A program made the position numbers and the translations under genes. Under the pieces are notes generated by a model. It ran no database searches and was not told the origin of the DNA. It saw only the letters and a program-made list of their open reading frames with translations. DNA of 64,000 nucleotides from Ruminococcaceae bacterium UBA3753 (GTDB lineage: Bacteria; Bacillota; Clostridia; Oscillospirales; Acutalibacteraceae). Shown one piece after another: positions 37,728 through 48,357 of this stretch (position 1 is the stretch's first letter; the number at the start of each line of letters is the position of its first letter). The DNA is taken from contig DFGJ01000041.1 of assembly GCA_002372375.1 (NCBI GenBank), positions 1-64,000 of the forward strand, written 5' to 3'.

Positions 37728-38131
37728 ATAATTACCACACTTTTTTAGCTGTATCAAAACGAACAAATCTCTACAAATCCTAGCACAACGGACCACCCAG
37801 CGTCAACAGAGCGCAAAACAGAGTGGCGCCAAAAAATAATCCTTGCTTTAAACTGTGGCCCTAACTATACTGTTGTTTTTAAAGCTGTATAAACAAATCC
37901 CTCTCTCACTCCATAAAAAACATCTACAATTAAACAATAAAGTCATCTACAGAGCCACACACTGCTACAACAAAATCAAACAAAAGAATCAGTCACCACA
38001 GCAAATCTCAAAATCTTTTTATTTAGAATCACTAAATCTGAGAATCAAAAAATTTCTATTTGCATACAATAATAAAAGACATCAGCAAGGTAACAAACTA
38101 TACCATTGCAAATCATCCGACCAACTAAATA
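37728..38131. other. Upstream region of thrS
   Basis: About 400 bp between thrS and the divIC-like gene. A plus-strand frame at 37855-38301 overlaps the divIC-like gene in antisense and lacks a ribosome binding site, so it is not called. Confidence 0.45.
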
Positions 38132-38416
38132 TCATTTGTGTGAAACAACAAAAATTCTCTCATTTTTTTTCGAAAAGCCTTTCTCACGTGCAGCTCTTTC
38201 GAATTCACCGTCCTTTATGTCTAAGGCAGAAGACAGCTTTACCTTTTTTTTCGTATAAAACTCAATTTCACTATTTAAATTGTTTAAAATGTTTTTCTTA
38301 GCTCTAACTCTAGAAAACTGCAGAAATACTGAAAACAAGAGATAAAAAACGAAACCCGAAATAAATAGTTTACAAAAAAACTTAGAAAAACTAAACTTCC
38401 TCCTGATTACCTTCAT
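38132..38416 (-). CDS. DivIC/FtsL-type septum formation initiator
   Basis: The 94-residue bitopic membrane protein has a basic N-terminus, one membrane segment (FCKLFISGFVFYLLFSVFLQF), a coiled coil (KKNILNNLNSEIEFYTKKK) and the family's C-terminal motif FERAAREKGFSKKNERIFVVS. This is the standard DivIC/FtsL plan, acting with FtsB/DivIB-like partners at the division septum. GAGGGGAT precedes the ATG. Confidence 0.88.
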   Translation of the reverse strand: MKVIRRKFSFSKFFCKLFISGFVFYLLFSVFLQFSRVRAKKNILNNLNSEIEFYTKKKVKLSSALDIKDGEFERAAREKGFSKKNERIFVVSHK

Positions 38417-38596
38417 ATCCCCTCGAAAACATATGTAATTATATAACTAACTTTAATTGGATAATAAGATAAAAAAATTTTTATAGCAAGCATTTTAGTA
38501 CATAAGTTCAAAAAGATGACGATATATTTTTTATGTTAAAATTACCTTCGCCAATGTTTTAAAAATCAAAATCTTTAAAATCAATTGGGAGATCTT

Positions 38597-39853
38597 GTGA
38601 GAATTTCAAACAGCTTTGAAGATATTTACACCGAGGCACTTGAACTTTGTAAAGAGCAATTCTGTAAGATAGAAAAAGTCGCCGAACATAATCAGCAACG
38701 TATGCTTGTGTCTTTTATAAAAAACAAAGTTGGCGAAAGTCACATAAATTCGACAAGCACTGGGTATGGTTACTCAGACCTGGGTAGGGACTGTCTGGAA
38801 AGAGTGTACGCTGATTACTTTGAAACAGAAGACGCATTGGTTAGACACAGCTTTGTCTCTGGTACACATGCGTTAACTGTAGCTCTTTTTGGTTTATTGA
38901 GACCCGGAGATACGCTTTTGAGCATAACAGGACCAGTGTACGATACATTAAAAGGTGTCGTAGGACTGACGTTCAGTGAAAAGACTAGTGGATCTTTAAC
39001 TGACTTTCACATAGGATACGACCAACTAGATCTGACGGACGATGGTCTGATAGATTTAAAAAATTTGAAAAACAAAATAAAAGAAAATACTAAGGTTGTT
39101 TATATACAAAAATCTAAGGGCTATAGCCTACGGCCGGCTGTTCCTTGCAGCAAGATCTCCGAAATAGTAGATGTCGTAAAAAAGTTGAACAAGGAAATCT
39201 ACATCGTTGTGGATAATTGCTACGGCGAATTCACTGAAACAACTGAACCGACTGCTGTTGGGGCTGATCTTGCTGTAGGATCACTTATTAAGAACCCAGG
39301 TGGTGGTATTGCACGTAGTGGAGGTTACATTGTCGGCAAAAAAAAATTGGTTGATATGTGTGCACAAAGATTAAAAGTTCCAGGCTTTGAAAAGGAAATC
39401 GGAGCTTCATTAAATTTAAATAGGGAGTTATTTCTTGGCTTTTTTAACGCGCCGTCTGTAGTAGAGCAAGCTTTAAAAACCTCGGTATTCGCCTCGGCAT
39501 TATTTACTTTAATGGGCTACGATGTGTTTCCAAAGTATGATAGTTATCGTGCTGATATAGTAACTGCAATATTGCTTAGAAATAGTAATAATTTAGCAAA
39601 ATTTTGTCAAACGATTCAAAGATGGTCACCTGTAGACTCCTTTATACGCTTAGAGCCTTGGCCTATGCCAGGCTACAGTGATAAAATTATAATGGCTAGT
39701 GGATCTTTCACAAGTGGATCGTCTATAGAGCTGTCGGCTGATGCTCCTCTTAGAGAACCGTATGCGGTTTATTTGCAAGGATCACTAAATTTCCACAGTG
39801 GTAAATTAGCTGTGTGTAAAGCGGCGGAGGAAATTTTGAAGAATAAGATGTGA
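38597..39853 (+). CDS. Methionine gamma-lyase family PLP protein (YnbB-like)
   Basis: The 418-residue PLP-dependent protein belongs to the 'aluminum resistance'/methionine gamma-lyase-like family (B. subtilis YnbB). Motifs are GYGYSDLGRDCLERVYADYF, SGTHALTVALFGLLRPGD, IVVDNCYGEFTE and the Schiff-base lysine region GSLIKNPGGGIARSGGYI, ending with HFHSGKLAV-like sequence. The substrate is uncertain; family members may act on sulfur amino acids. The start is GTG at 38597 after TTGGGAG. It stands divergently from the divIC-like gene. Confidence 0.92.
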   Translation: MRISNSFEDIYTEALELCKEQFCKIEKVAEHNQQRMLVSFIKNKVGESHINSTSTGYGYSDLGRDCLERVYADYFETEDALVRHSFVSGTHALTVALFGLLRPGDTLLSITGPVYDTLKGVVGLTFSEKTSGSLTDFHIGYDQLDLTDDGLIDLKNLKNKIKENTKVVYIQKSKGYSLRPAVPCSKISEIVDVVKKLNKEIYIVVDNCYGEFTETTEPTAVGADLAVGSLIKNPGGGIARSGGYIVGKKKLVDMCAQRLKVPGFEKEIGASLNLNRELFLGFFNAPSVVEQALKTSVFASALFTLMGYDVFPKYDSYRADIVTAILLRNSNNLAKFCQTIQRWSPVDSFIRLEPWPMPGYSDKIIMASGSFTSGSSIELSADAPLREPYAVYLQGSLNFHSGKLAVCKAAEEILKNKM

Positions 39854-39959
39854 AATTCTCAATCATTATTAATACTTCTGTACATTTTTTAATTAGAGTT
39901 AAAACAAGTTCATCTTGTAATATTAAACAAGAAGTGCAGTTTGTAAGTAGGTTAAACTA

Positions 39960-40205
39960 ATGGCTTACTATAGTGCAAGGGACAAAACTAAAAGTAACTT
40001 CGAAACAAAAAATTTAATGTTACTGTTTAAGACGGCACGCCAGTCGTGCAAAGTTAGGAATATTTGGAAAATTTCTAGCAGCAGGAGTCCTATTTTGAGC
40101 ACAGTCAGCGTAGAAAGCGCAGAAAAATCTGAACAAAAAGCACCTGAGAAAGTAGAAATCGACCCTAACGTCCCAGAGCTTACGCCTGAAAAGCTTGGAA
40201 ACTAA
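39960..40205 (+). CDS. Small hypothetical protein with duplicated gene end
   Basis: The 81-residue basic product has an acidic, Glu/Pro-rich tail (KAPEKVEIDPNVPELTPEKLGN is near the end). No family was recognised and the ribosome binding site is weak. In its favour, its 3' end is followed by two diverged tandem copies, the same pattern seen at established genes here. Confidence 0.45.
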   Translation: MAYYSARDKTKSNFETKNLMLLFKTARQSCKVRNIWKISSSRSPILSTVSVESAEKSEQKAPEKVEIDPNVPELTPEKLGN

Positions 40206-40740
40206 TGAACTGTAAATGAGCACTTAAACAAACAGAAACCGAACCCTGCCATTTCTAAGCTAAGTGGGTCAAAAACAAAAACGCGGAAACGGTACATCTA
40301 ACAGCAAAGTACTTTCAAGACTCAGGTAATCAAAAAAGTAAAGCAGCTCAGTCAAACAAAAAAAGACCATACCATCCCGGAGTTTACAGCTAAAAAACTG
40401 CGAAACTGACGCATCGTGAATGAGCACTTAAACAAACAGAAACCGAACTCTGCCATCTCTAAGCTAAGTGGGTCAAAAACAAAAACGCGGAACCGGTACA
40501 TCTAACAGCAAAGTACTTTCAAGACACAGATAATCAAAAAGGTGAAGCAAAGCTGTTCAGCCCAACAGTAACCGACCCTGCTACCACCGAGCCGACGTCG
40601 AACAAAAATTCGCGAAGTTAACGCGCCACATAGTAGTGCACCTTCCGAACTCGGGCAACACAAAAGGGTGAAGCCCCATTCCGTGAAAAAGCGCTTGAAA
40701 GTATAGAAACCAACCACGACGCCTTGGGGCAAGCGCACCC
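40110..40740. repeat. ~200-bp tandem repeat including the end of the 39960 gene
   Basis: The block TGAGCACTTAAACAAACAGAAACCGAA occurs at 40217 and 40421 (204 bp apart), with AGCTAAGTGGGTCAAAAAC and GGTACATCTAACAGCAAAG shared by both units. The end of the 39960 ORF (CGACCCTAACGTCCCAGAG, then CTTGGAAACTAATG) aligns with CCATACCATCCCGGAG/CTGCGAAACTGACG near 40370 and with CGACCCTGCTACCACCGAG/TTCGCGAAGTTAACG near 40575. These are therefore further, decaying gene ends. The minus-strand frame 40502-40738 lies in the last unit and is not called. Confidence 0.88.
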
Positions 40741-40874
40741 ACTAAAGCTTATCCACACATCGGAATGTAACACATCTACCTTCATATACAGCTACACTCA
40801 ATGTCATAAACTAAAAAGAGCTGTACCAAACACAAAAAACGGAAAATTTAAATTTTAACTACAATTAAAACTCC

Positions 40875-41063
40875 TTAAACAGATTTTTGTACGCACCCAG
40901 ATCTAAGGCACCTTGTGCATACATAGATCCTTCTACAAGCTCCTCCAATCAAAGCTCTAACCCTTTTTATATTTGGCTTAAACTCCCTGTTAGATCTTCT
41001 GTGTGAATGAGAAAGTTTTATTCCAAAACTAACCCCTTTTCCGCAAACACTGCACGATGCCAT
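40875..41063 (-). CDS. rpmB: 50S ribosomal protein L28
   Basis: The 62-residue L28 has the zinc-type N-terminus ASCSVCGKGVSFG and a second cysteine pair (YVCTRCLRSG). The family core is HSHRRSNREFKPNIKRVRA. The ATG at 41063 follows GGGGGA; the longer frame from 41177 is not L28. The four cysteines show it is the zinc-binding (C+) form. Confidence 0.97.
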   Translation of the reverse strand: MASCSVCGKGVSFGIKLSHSHRRSNREFKPNIKRVRALIGGACRRIYVCTRCLRSGCVQKSV

Positions 41064-41708
41064 AAACAGTATCCCCCTAAACACGTATTCGTTCGATTTT
41101 AACATTATATAATGAAAATAGCAATAGATACAGGATATCAACACGTAAAATGGACGGAGTAAAAATAGAGCTCCCAAATTGTTTAAGTACTTTAAAGCCT
41201 GGATCTCACGATACTATGAATCTTTCACTTTGAGCTATTAATGTTACTTAGAGTACTAAACTTTAGCAATATATCTCATATTTTTTGTGTTAATTTTTGT
41301 TTTTTATTCCTGTAATTTTTAAAACGACTTCGAATTCTGACGATGAACTAAATTATAAAAACTCCAACGATATATAGTTTATATAACAAAACATAATCGA
41401 GTGTTGCTGTTTCAACAAGAGCTCTATAGCTATTAATAAAATAATTAGAATAAAAGTGAGGTGTATTTTTAATTACTACTGAAAAAGTCGAGCTTTTAGA
41501 ATAAGTACATTTTCCGAAACAATTTTCTAATAATTTGCTGGACCTAAATAATGAATTGCACTCGATATCTTTATTTCTATTTAAATACAGACTTTAGTTG
41601 CTTTCCATCCTCCGTTTAAGTCGTTTTAATCCATCTGTTTGCGTTTCGCTATATCTTTGACAAAATAAATAATTCTCGTTAGTTGTCTTCTAACCCTACA
41701 ATACCTCC
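41064..41708. other. Gene-free stretch between rpmB and yunB
   Basis: About 645 bp of AT-rich DNA without a recognisable gene or repeat. Confidence 0.5.
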
Positions 41709-42332
41709 TTACTTCACCAGAAACTTTGGCACATCACCTATTAGGACTGTTTCTGCTACTAAGATAGAAGTTTCAATTGTAGAATTAGTTGGATAACCTG
41801 GAATCAGAGCAAAAACTTTTGTACTGACGTCTAGGTACAGCTGATGTTTCGTCTGGTTTATTCCAGCCGTCTCAAAATTACTCCTGAAATTCGCCTTTAC
41901 ACTCCCAGAAAGCGATAATTTTAAAGGGATCTTAGGTCCCCGTCCGTTAAAAAGTTCAGTACCTGTAAGTGTACCTAACGCCACTTTGTAGTCATCGTTT
42001 TTAATTTCAGATATCTTTTTTTGTACTGCTATACAAACGGAAGTCTTTAAAAGATTTATTTTTTTTATGTTTGTATTTATGGCACAAATATGTCCATTTG
42101 GATCTTTTTCTAAAAGCGCGATGTCTGAATAATTTACATCTTGTCTTGAAATTTCGTCGTGTACTACATCATTAATTATGGAAGTGGAAATTACTTGTGC
42201 TCTGTTCGCTGCTACAGATGTTATTAATGGTCTTAGTTTTAAATCAGCTAGAAAAAATACTATAAATCCCACAAAAATAAAAACTAAAGTCTTTCTCCTT
42301 AAAGTCCATCTCTTTAAGCATAATCGAAACAA
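41709..42332 (-). CDS. yunB: Sporulation protein YunB
   Basis: YunB is a sigma-E-controlled mother cell protein needed for normal sporulation; its biochemical role is not known. The 207-residue product has one N-terminal membrane segment (TLVFIFVGFIVFFLADL) and the family blocks RPLITSVAANRAQVIS, IINDVVHDEI, LGTLTGTELFNGRGPKIPL, FETAGINQTKHQLYLDV and ETVLIGDVP. The start is TTG at 42332, about 5 bp after GGAGG; the frame from 42362 would contain the ribosome binding site. Confidence 0.93.
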   Translation of the reverse strand: MFRLCLKRWTLRRKTLVFIFVGFIVFFLADLKLRPLITSVAANRAQVISTSIINDVVHDEISRQDVNYSDIALLEKDPNGHICAINTNIKKINLLKTSVCIAVQKKISEIKNDDYKVALGTLTGTELFNGRGPKIPLKLSLSGSVKANFRSNFETAGINQTKHQLYLDVSTKVFALIPGYPTNSTIETSILVAETVLIGDVPKFLVK

Positions 42333-42870
42333 AATTTCCTCCGCAATTCTGTGTATTAGCAAATAACCAGGGGCTCTTCATCTGCCTAAGCTTGTACTAT
42401 TAAATTATATACAAGCCTATTTAGATGTGTTAATTGATGGATTAGTAGTAGAAAACTTTGACGATATAAACGCATAGAAAATTTCTGACATAGCATAATG
42501 TACTTACAAATTCTAATTTGTGTTTTTCATCTAAAATGAAAGTGACTTTTAATGCTTTACTCCCTTCTTATTTTGGTATTTGAATCATTTAAATGTTTTT
42601 TTACTTCTAAACTTCATACTTCACGTTATTTGCAGCCTACAAGTTAAGTTTAGGTGATTTATTTTTTCATCTATCACTTTGCGATCTATTTCACTTTTAA
42701 TACTAGTTTTTTGCTCCTATCCTTATCCATTATTAATTGTTGATTCCGATCACATTATTTTTGATCCACTTATAAATACTATTTAGAAACAGTTTGAGTA
42801 AAATGTTGTGAAACCATTAATAAAACAAAAAAAATTACAAACACTAATGTTTATACGGAGGTGTTTTTCT
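42333..42870. other. Gene-free divergent region
   Basis: About 540 bp between yunB and the small gene at 42871. No further gene was seen. Confidence 0.5.
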
Positions 42871-43068
42871 ATGGACTATTTAGAAGATAAAGAATCAAAA
42901 GCGCCAGTCAGCGTATCTGCTACGTCATCACAAAATGTAGACAGTGTAGACTATTTTGGATCTCTTTCAGATGACGAAAAGCAAGAAGTAGCAAGCGGAC
43001 TACATTTAGCGACTCAAAATAAAGATATTTCAGATCTTGCAACAAATATAAATGAAAATTATAATTAA
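42871..43068 (+). CDS. Small acidic hypothetical protein
   Basis: The 65-residue acidic, Ser/Asp-rich product has no membrane segment. The strong GGAGGTG 8 bp before the ATG at 42871 is the main support for it being a gene and sets the start. No family was recognised. Confidence 0.6.
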   Translation: MDYLEDKESKAPVSVSATSSQNVDSVDYFGSLSDDEKQEVASGLHLATQNKDISDLATNINENYN

Positions 43069-43536
43069 TTTCTTTAACTGAATAATCAGACCCAAAGTAT
43101 TCTTGCGTATAGATCCCCCAACCAATTTTAATAAAACATAAAAAACTATTTAGTAGTGATTGTATATTTACTATTTTTAGACTATATTTTACTTTAATTT
43201 ATATAAATGGACTGTAAGTGAATTATCCTCTTTACAGTACATTAACAAATCTATCTTCGTTAAGTAGCAATACCTTAAACTAAATTAATTCAAAATATTA
43301 ATTAGCTAAACCACAGCTAAGTTACAAAAAGTAGCTTTTATGTAATTTATAAAAATAACAACTTGATAAAAATACCAAACTGTAAAACACTTTTTATATT
43401 TCCCTGTAATGCTAAAGACCACTCTCAGCACTCTGAAACTTAATTATGGCAAATTGAGACCTATTTTGATACAATGTCGTTATAAAATAGATTTTAAAAT
43501 GAATAATTTAAACTCATTATAGGGGAACTTCTGATT
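43069..43536. other. Gene-free stretch upstream of gyrA
   Basis: About 470 bp, very AT-rich. A TACAAT at about 43470 could be the gyrA -10 element, but no good -35 was found. Confidence 0.45.
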
Positions 43537-45978
43537 TTGAACAGTATAGATGATAGTTTAAAAAGCGGACACACTGTAGAGGTAGATATAGAGAAAGAAA
43601 TGAAAAAGTCGTTTCTTGAGTACTCTATGTCTGTAATAATATCAAGGGCTCTTCCTGATGTTAGGGATGGTCTGAAGCCGGTCCACAGACGAATCCTGTA
43701 CACATTGTTTGAAAATGGTCTAGGGCCCGATAAGGCCTACAGAAAATGCGCTGATACCGTAGGTTCAGTGCTCGGTAGATATCATCCTCATGGTGACTCC
43801 TCGGTTTATGACGCAATGGTGCGCCTCGCTCAAGATTTTTCTATGCGATACATGCTAATTGATGGCCATGGAAATTTTGGATCTGTAGATGGAGACCCGC
43901 CGGCTGCTTACAGGTATACAGAATCACGGATGAGTAAAATGTCTGTTGAGATGCTTACAGACATCGACAAAGAGACTGTGGATTTCGCCTCGAACTACGA
44001 TGATCGTTTAAAAGAACCAGAAGTATTGCCCTCAAGATTTCCAAATTTACTGGCAAACGGATCAACTGGAATAGCTGTGGGGATGGCTACCAATATTCCT
44101 CCGCATAATTTAGGCGAAGTTATAGATGCAATTTGCCTTTTAATTAAAAAGCCAGAATCTACTATTTCAGAGCTTATGGAGCATATCAAGGGTCCTGATT
44201 TCCCTACAGGTGCAAAAATTATGGGGACAGCAGGAATAAAAAAAGCTTACGCAACAGGCAGGGGAAAGATCACCGTTAGGGCTTGCGCCGAAATAGTTGA
44301 AAAAGGAAACAGGTTTAAGATCGTTGTTACGGAACTTCCTTATCAGGTAAACAAAGCTAGACTTTGTGAGAGTATAGCTGATTTGGTTAAAGAAAAAAAA
44401 ATAGAGGGTATATCTAATATTGAAGACCACTCAGATAGAAACGGGATGCATGTGGAAATTTCCTTGAAAAAGGATGCAAAACCGCAAGTCATTCTAAATC
44501 AGCTTTATTTAAATTCGCAACTACAAATAACATACGGAATAATTATGCTTGCCATAGTTAAAGGTGAGCCAAAGGTTTTGAATTTAAAAGAAGTTCTGGT
44601 GAATTATCTAGATTTCCAAGTAGAAGTAGTCACTAGGCGTACTAAGTTTGAACTAAGAAAAGCAAAAGAGAGAGAGCATATTTTACTAGGACTAAAAATA
44701 GCTATAGATTTTATAGATGAGGTCATAGCCATTTTAAGAGCTGCTAAATCTCTTCCCGAAGGAAAGGAAAAACTCATTTCTAGATTTAACTTAGACGAAA
44801 TCCAAGCACAAGCCATCGTTTCTATGAGGTTGGGCCAATTAACTGGTTTAGAGCGTAACAAGATAGAGGAAGAACTTAAAAATTTAAAGGTAAAGATAGA
44901 AGAGTTAGAAAAGATTTTAGTCTCAAGGGACAGCATTTTAGAGGTAATTAAGGAAGAGCTTTTGCAGATAAAGAAGAAATTTTCTGACGAGCGAAGAACA
45001 CAGATTGTTCCAGCAGAAGGAGAGGTCGCTGTAGAAGCGCTTATTCCAAGCGAAGACTGTATATTAACTTTCACTAATTTTGGATACATAAAAAGGCAAA
45101 AGATAGATACTTATAAATTACAGAAACGTGGAGGTAAAGGATTAACAGGAATTTCGTGTAGAGAAGAAGATTTTGCTACTAAGATTTGTGTATTAAACAG
45201 TCACGACACAATATTATTTTTTACAAATTTAGGTAAAGTATATAAACTTAAATGCTATGAAATACCGGAAAGCTCTAGAACCTCTAAGGGAGCTAACATC
45301 GTTAATCTTTTAGAGCTTTCCAAAGATGAGAAGGTTACCTCTATAGTTTCAGCTAAAAAGAGAGATGATGAGAACTTTTTAGTTATGTCTACTAAAAACG
45401 GTATAATAAAAAGAACTAAGCTCAATAAATTTAGCAACATAAGAAAGACTGGGTTGACTGCCGTAGACCTTGACGAAAATGACGAGCTAAGTAGTGTACA
45501 TATTACTAATGGAACAAAGGAGATTTTATTATCAACAAAAAATGGGATGTCTATACGATTTAAAGAAACAGATATTCGCGAAGTTGGCAGAAGTGCAAGA
45601 GGCGTAAAGGCCGTTTCACTTAACATTTCGGATAGTGTTGTTGGGACATCTATTTTGGGAGAAAAGGACAAAGTTTTGACTGTGTCGGAAACTGGATTTG
45701 GCAGAGTTTCCAGCCAAAGTGATTATAGATTGCAGTCACGTGGTGGTAAAGGCATAATCAATTACCACTGTGAGAAGTACGGCTTGGTTGCCGGAGTTAC
45801 TACCGTCGGTGATAAAGAGGACATAATTTTGATAGCGCAAAGCGGATCTATTATTCGGATAAAATCTAGTGCTATTCGAGAGTGCAGTAGGCCAAGTAAA
45901 GGCGTAACTGTTATGAAGTTGGACGGAAAAGATAAAGTTGTAGCTGTAGCAAAAGTGCCATGTGAAAATGAAGAATAG
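43537..45978 (+). CDS. gyrA: DNA gyrase subunit A
   Basis: GyrA carries the DNA cleavage and wrapping functions of gyrase. The 813-residue product begins with the breakage-reunion domain ([37 protein letters not shown]). The catalytic tyrosine lies in [10 protein letters not shown] (about residue 125). Six beta-pinwheel units follow. The GyrA box is present as QKRGGKG (about residue 528), which separates it from ParC. The start is TTG at 43537 after AGGGGA. gyrB is not adjacent. A repeat array begins about 60 bp after the stop. Confidence 0.96.
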   Translation: MNSIDDSLKSGHTVEVDIEKEMKKSFLEYSMSVIISRALPDVRDGLKPVHRRILYTLFENGLGPDKAYRKCADTVGSVLGRYHPHGDSSVYDAMVRLAQDFSMRYMLIDGHGNFGSVDGDPPAAYRYTESRMSKMSVEMLTDIDKETVDFASNYDDRLKEPEVLPSRFPNLLANGSTGIAVGMATNIPPHNLGEVIDAICLLIKKPESTISELMEHIKGPDFPTGAKIMGTAGIKKAYATGRGKITVRACAEIVEKGNRFKIVVTELPYQVNKARLCESIADLVKEKKIEGISNIEDHSDRNGMHVEISLKKDAKPQVILNQLYLNSQLQITYGIIMLAIVKGEPKVLNLKEVLVNYLDFQVEVVTRRTKFELRKAKEREHILLGLKIAIDFIDEVIAILRAAKSLPEGKEKLISRFNLDEIQAQAIVSMRLGQLTGLERNKIEEELKNLKVKIEELEKILVSRDSILEVIKEELLQIKKKFSDERRTQIVPAEGEVAVEALIPSEDCILTFTNFGYIKRQKIDTYKLQKRGGKGLTGISCREEDFATKICVLNSHDTILFFTNLGKVYKLKCYEIPESSRTSKGANIVNLLELSKDEKVTSIVSAKKRDDENFLVMSTKNGIIKRTKLNKFSNIRKTGLTAVDLDENDELSSVHITNGTKEILLSTKNGMSIRFKETDIREVGRSARGVKAVSLNISDSVVGTSILGEKDKVLTVSETGFGRVSSQSDYRLQSRGGKGIINYHCEKYGLVAGVTTVGDKEDIILIAQSGSIIRIKSSAIRECSRPSKGVTVMKLDGKDKVVAVAKVPCENEE

Positions 45979-46040
45979 TGCGGCGAAATACAGAAAGTGT
46001 GGTGTAACTTTAAATTTTTGAAGTTCGTATTGAGTTCTTT

Positions 46041-46615
46041 GGTTTAAGCAATTTTTTTGACGTGCCGCATTATTTATTAATTTTTTTGTATTTTATCTTG
46101 GTAAGCCGTAGATTTCATTTGTAAGTGATAAAATTCCAAGGCCTAGCTTGAAATTCAGATCGACTTGTGTTGTCACAACACACGACGGTGATATATCCGT
46201 GCAAATAGATTACCGGTGATTTTTTTGATTTAAGTAATTTTTTGATGTACCGCATTATTTATTGATTTTTTGTATTTTATCTTGGTAAACCGTAGCTTTT
46301 ATTTGTAAATGATAAAATTTCAAGGTCTGGTTTAAAATCTGGATCGACTTGCGTTGTTTCAACACATGACGGTGGTATGTCCGTACGAATAGATTACCGG
46401 CATTTTTTTGGCTTAAGCAACTTTTTGACGTACCGCATTATTTGTTGATTTTTTTGTATTTTATCTTGGTAAACTGTAGATTTCATTCGTAAATGATAAA
46501 ATTTCAAGGCATAATTTAGAATTTGGAGCAACTTGTGCTGTCTCAAAAGGTAAACGTTAGCACCCGTGCACAAATGAGTTGAATGGTCACGATGTTTTGC
46601 TGTATAATTCCTGAT
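46041..46615. repeat. Three ~184-bp tandem units downstream of gyrA
   Basis: The marker CCGCATTATTTATTG/A follows TTTAAG(C/T)AATTTTTTTGA(C/T)GT at about 46065, 46250 and 46433 (spacing 185 and 183). Each unit continues TTTTATCTTGGTAA, CCGTAGATTTCATTTGTAA, GATAAAATTTCAAGG and a GACTTGTGTTGT...CAACAC block. The link to the gyrA end is uncertain: only short stretches (CCGTGCAAATAGA versus CCATGTGAAAATGAAGA) look alike. The minus frame at 46394-46627 is repeat sequence and is not called. Confidence 0.85.
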
Positions 46616-47476
46616 TTTGTCACACATTTTGTTTAACGTACCCGGGCATTTCGAGTGGTGTTACATACTACATTATTTTTCCTGCTCCCAACAATTCTAT
46701 GTAGAATCCTGTTTGCATTATCTTATTGTATAGTTCTGTGGTTTTGTATAATTTTTGTTTTTGATACAGACTTTAGTGACATAAAAATGTTACATATAAA
46801 TCGTGGGAATATCTTAGTTCAGTAATCAGTCATTAAGTAAAGCAACATTTCATCTATTGAGAAAATTATTATATATTTTATACAATAAAGAACTTGTTAC
46901 AGTGCAGGTGGTAAAAGTTATGACTGATCTGGCCTAAGTATGCATGACTGTTAGGAAATCAGAATATTAAAAATGTACAAGAAAGGCAAAATAGTTTCTT
47001 AAAATTATTAATCTTGATTGATTTTCTAAGATATTGAATTAATTGTTCTTCCTTTAACCATCCACTTTTTACTTTTTAATCAAAATACAGTTTTTAATTA
47101 TTAAAATTATGTCTTTGCAATTTCAATCTTAAGCTATACTCTCTCTAGTCTTATTTTCAGCTAAGGTTTAATAGTTTTAAGTTTTTTAGTAAAAGTCTTG
47201 AATATGAAAACTGCATAAAACTAAGCAAAGGTGGTAAAAAGTAAATCATGGCATAAATAATAAGGTTTGTGGGATATGTTTTGATATTAAAAGTAAAAAT
47301 AATACACGGCAACTGAACTCTTAATTTAATTTTTCAAAAAACTAGTCCTGCATTTTTATTTTCTTGTAGTTTTAGTTTCTCTTTTAGCAAAAAATATAAA
47401 ATGTGGTAGTTGTAAAAAAAAATTATTGATGCTAACCTATAGCAAGTTTCTGACTCATTCTTGTAAGGGGGTTTTT
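46616..47476. other. Gene-free stretch before the V-ATPase genes
   Basis: About 860 bp. Subunit I/C genes that often precede subunit K in V-type operons are not present, and I could not recognise remnants. Confidence 0.5.
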
Positions 47477-47998
47477 ATGTTTTTTGCTTTGTTTATCATG
47501 GGTCTTTTTGTTTTTTTTATTTTCCTTTCTACTTTATTTTCACATAAAGCTTATAGGAGGGGTGTAAAAGCAGGAAAAGTTCTCTTGGTTCAATTGCTGT
47601 CTTTTGTTGTTTCGATTTTTACCTGCTCCACTTTAGCTTTGGCAAGTACTGCTCAAGATGGAGAGTCTAGCTCTTCTTCAAAAGTTCAAACGGTTCAGTC
47701 GGACAGAAACGGTAGTAATGAAAAGGGTATGTTGACTAAACCTGTTGCAGATTCATCTTCGCAGGGCAGCTCCAATAGTAGTAAAGGTCTAGGTTGTTTA
47801 GCGATGGCTATTTGTATGGGGCTTGCTTGTTTGGGAGCAGGTATCGCAGTTGCAGCTGCTGCGCCCGCTGCTATTGGGGCTGTCAGTGAAGATAAGAAAT
47901 CTTTTGGTACTTCCCTTGTTTTTGTGGCTCTGGCCGAGGGTGTTACAGTGTTTGGACTCTTGATCTCGATCTTCATTTACAACGGTCTAAGGGAGTGA
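47477..47998 (+). CDS. V-type ATP synthase subunit K (proteolipid)
   Basis: Subunit K forms the ion-translocating rotor ring. The 173-residue product has an N-terminal membrane part (about residues 1-55), a Ser-rich linker and a C-terminal hairpin. The hairpin holds LGAGIAVAAAAPAAIGAVSEDKKSFGTS split over conserved positions, and the ion-binding glutamate lies in FVALAEGVTVFGLLIS. The start at 47477 follows AAGGGGG. The Ser-rich linker is longer than in a plain c-subunit, but this layout occurs in Clostridia. It heads a short K-F-E series. Confidence 0.9.
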   Translation: MFFALFIMGLFVFFIFLSTLFSHKAYRRGVKAGKVLLVQLLSFVVSIFTCSTLALASTAQDGESSSSSKVQTVQSDRNGSNEKGMLTKPVADSSSQGSSNSSKGLGCLAMAICMGLACLGAGIAVAAAAPAAIGAVSEDKKSFGTSLVFVALAEGVTVFGLLISIFIYNGLRE

Positions 47999-48357
47999 AA
48001 TTTGCTTTTTAAGGTAGGGGACTAACGTGCTTGGTGTGTGATTTCTGCTCTAAAGTTGGTTTCTTTCTTTAGAATCTGATTCATCTGGTAGATCTAAAAA
48101 CCAAGCAAGTGATTTTATTTTCTTATTAGTTAATTTTGTTAGCTGCCATCCCCTATATTTTGTTTTTCTTGACGTGTACTTGAGACTTCCAGGCATAAAG
48201 TGAAAGGCTGAGCGATGTAGAAAAGGGTTTGGTTGTTTTGTCTTTTTCGAAACTCGTTAGGCTTCGTCGAACGGTTAAGTGTTAGATTGTTGTATATTTT
48301 TTGCGTAGATATCACTGTTGGTACTCATTTAAAGCGACGGTCTTCTGGGGGACTTTT
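47999..48357. other. Gap between V-ATPase K and F
   Basis: About 360 bp without a gene, unusually large inside what should be a compact operon. No recognisable remnant. Confidence 0.5.

Noticed and set aside
37775..37862. T-box leader upstream of thrS
   Set aside because: On the minus strand CTGGGTGGTCCG resembles the T-box core (GGGTGGNACCGCG), but the ACCGCG half is altered. I could not pair a convincing antiterminator/terminator or a specifier codon.
37855..38301. 148-codon plus-strand frame
   Set aside because: It lies antisense to the divIC-like gene, has no ribosome binding site and has an irregular composition; it is a shadow of the AT-rich DNA.
40502..40738. 78-codon minus-strand frame
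   Set aside because: It runs through the third decayed unit of the 39960 repeat; no ribosome binding site or similarity.
46394..46627. 77-codon frame in the gyrA downstream repeat
   Set aside because: It lies within repeat units and has no ribosome binding site; the other units do not keep the frame.
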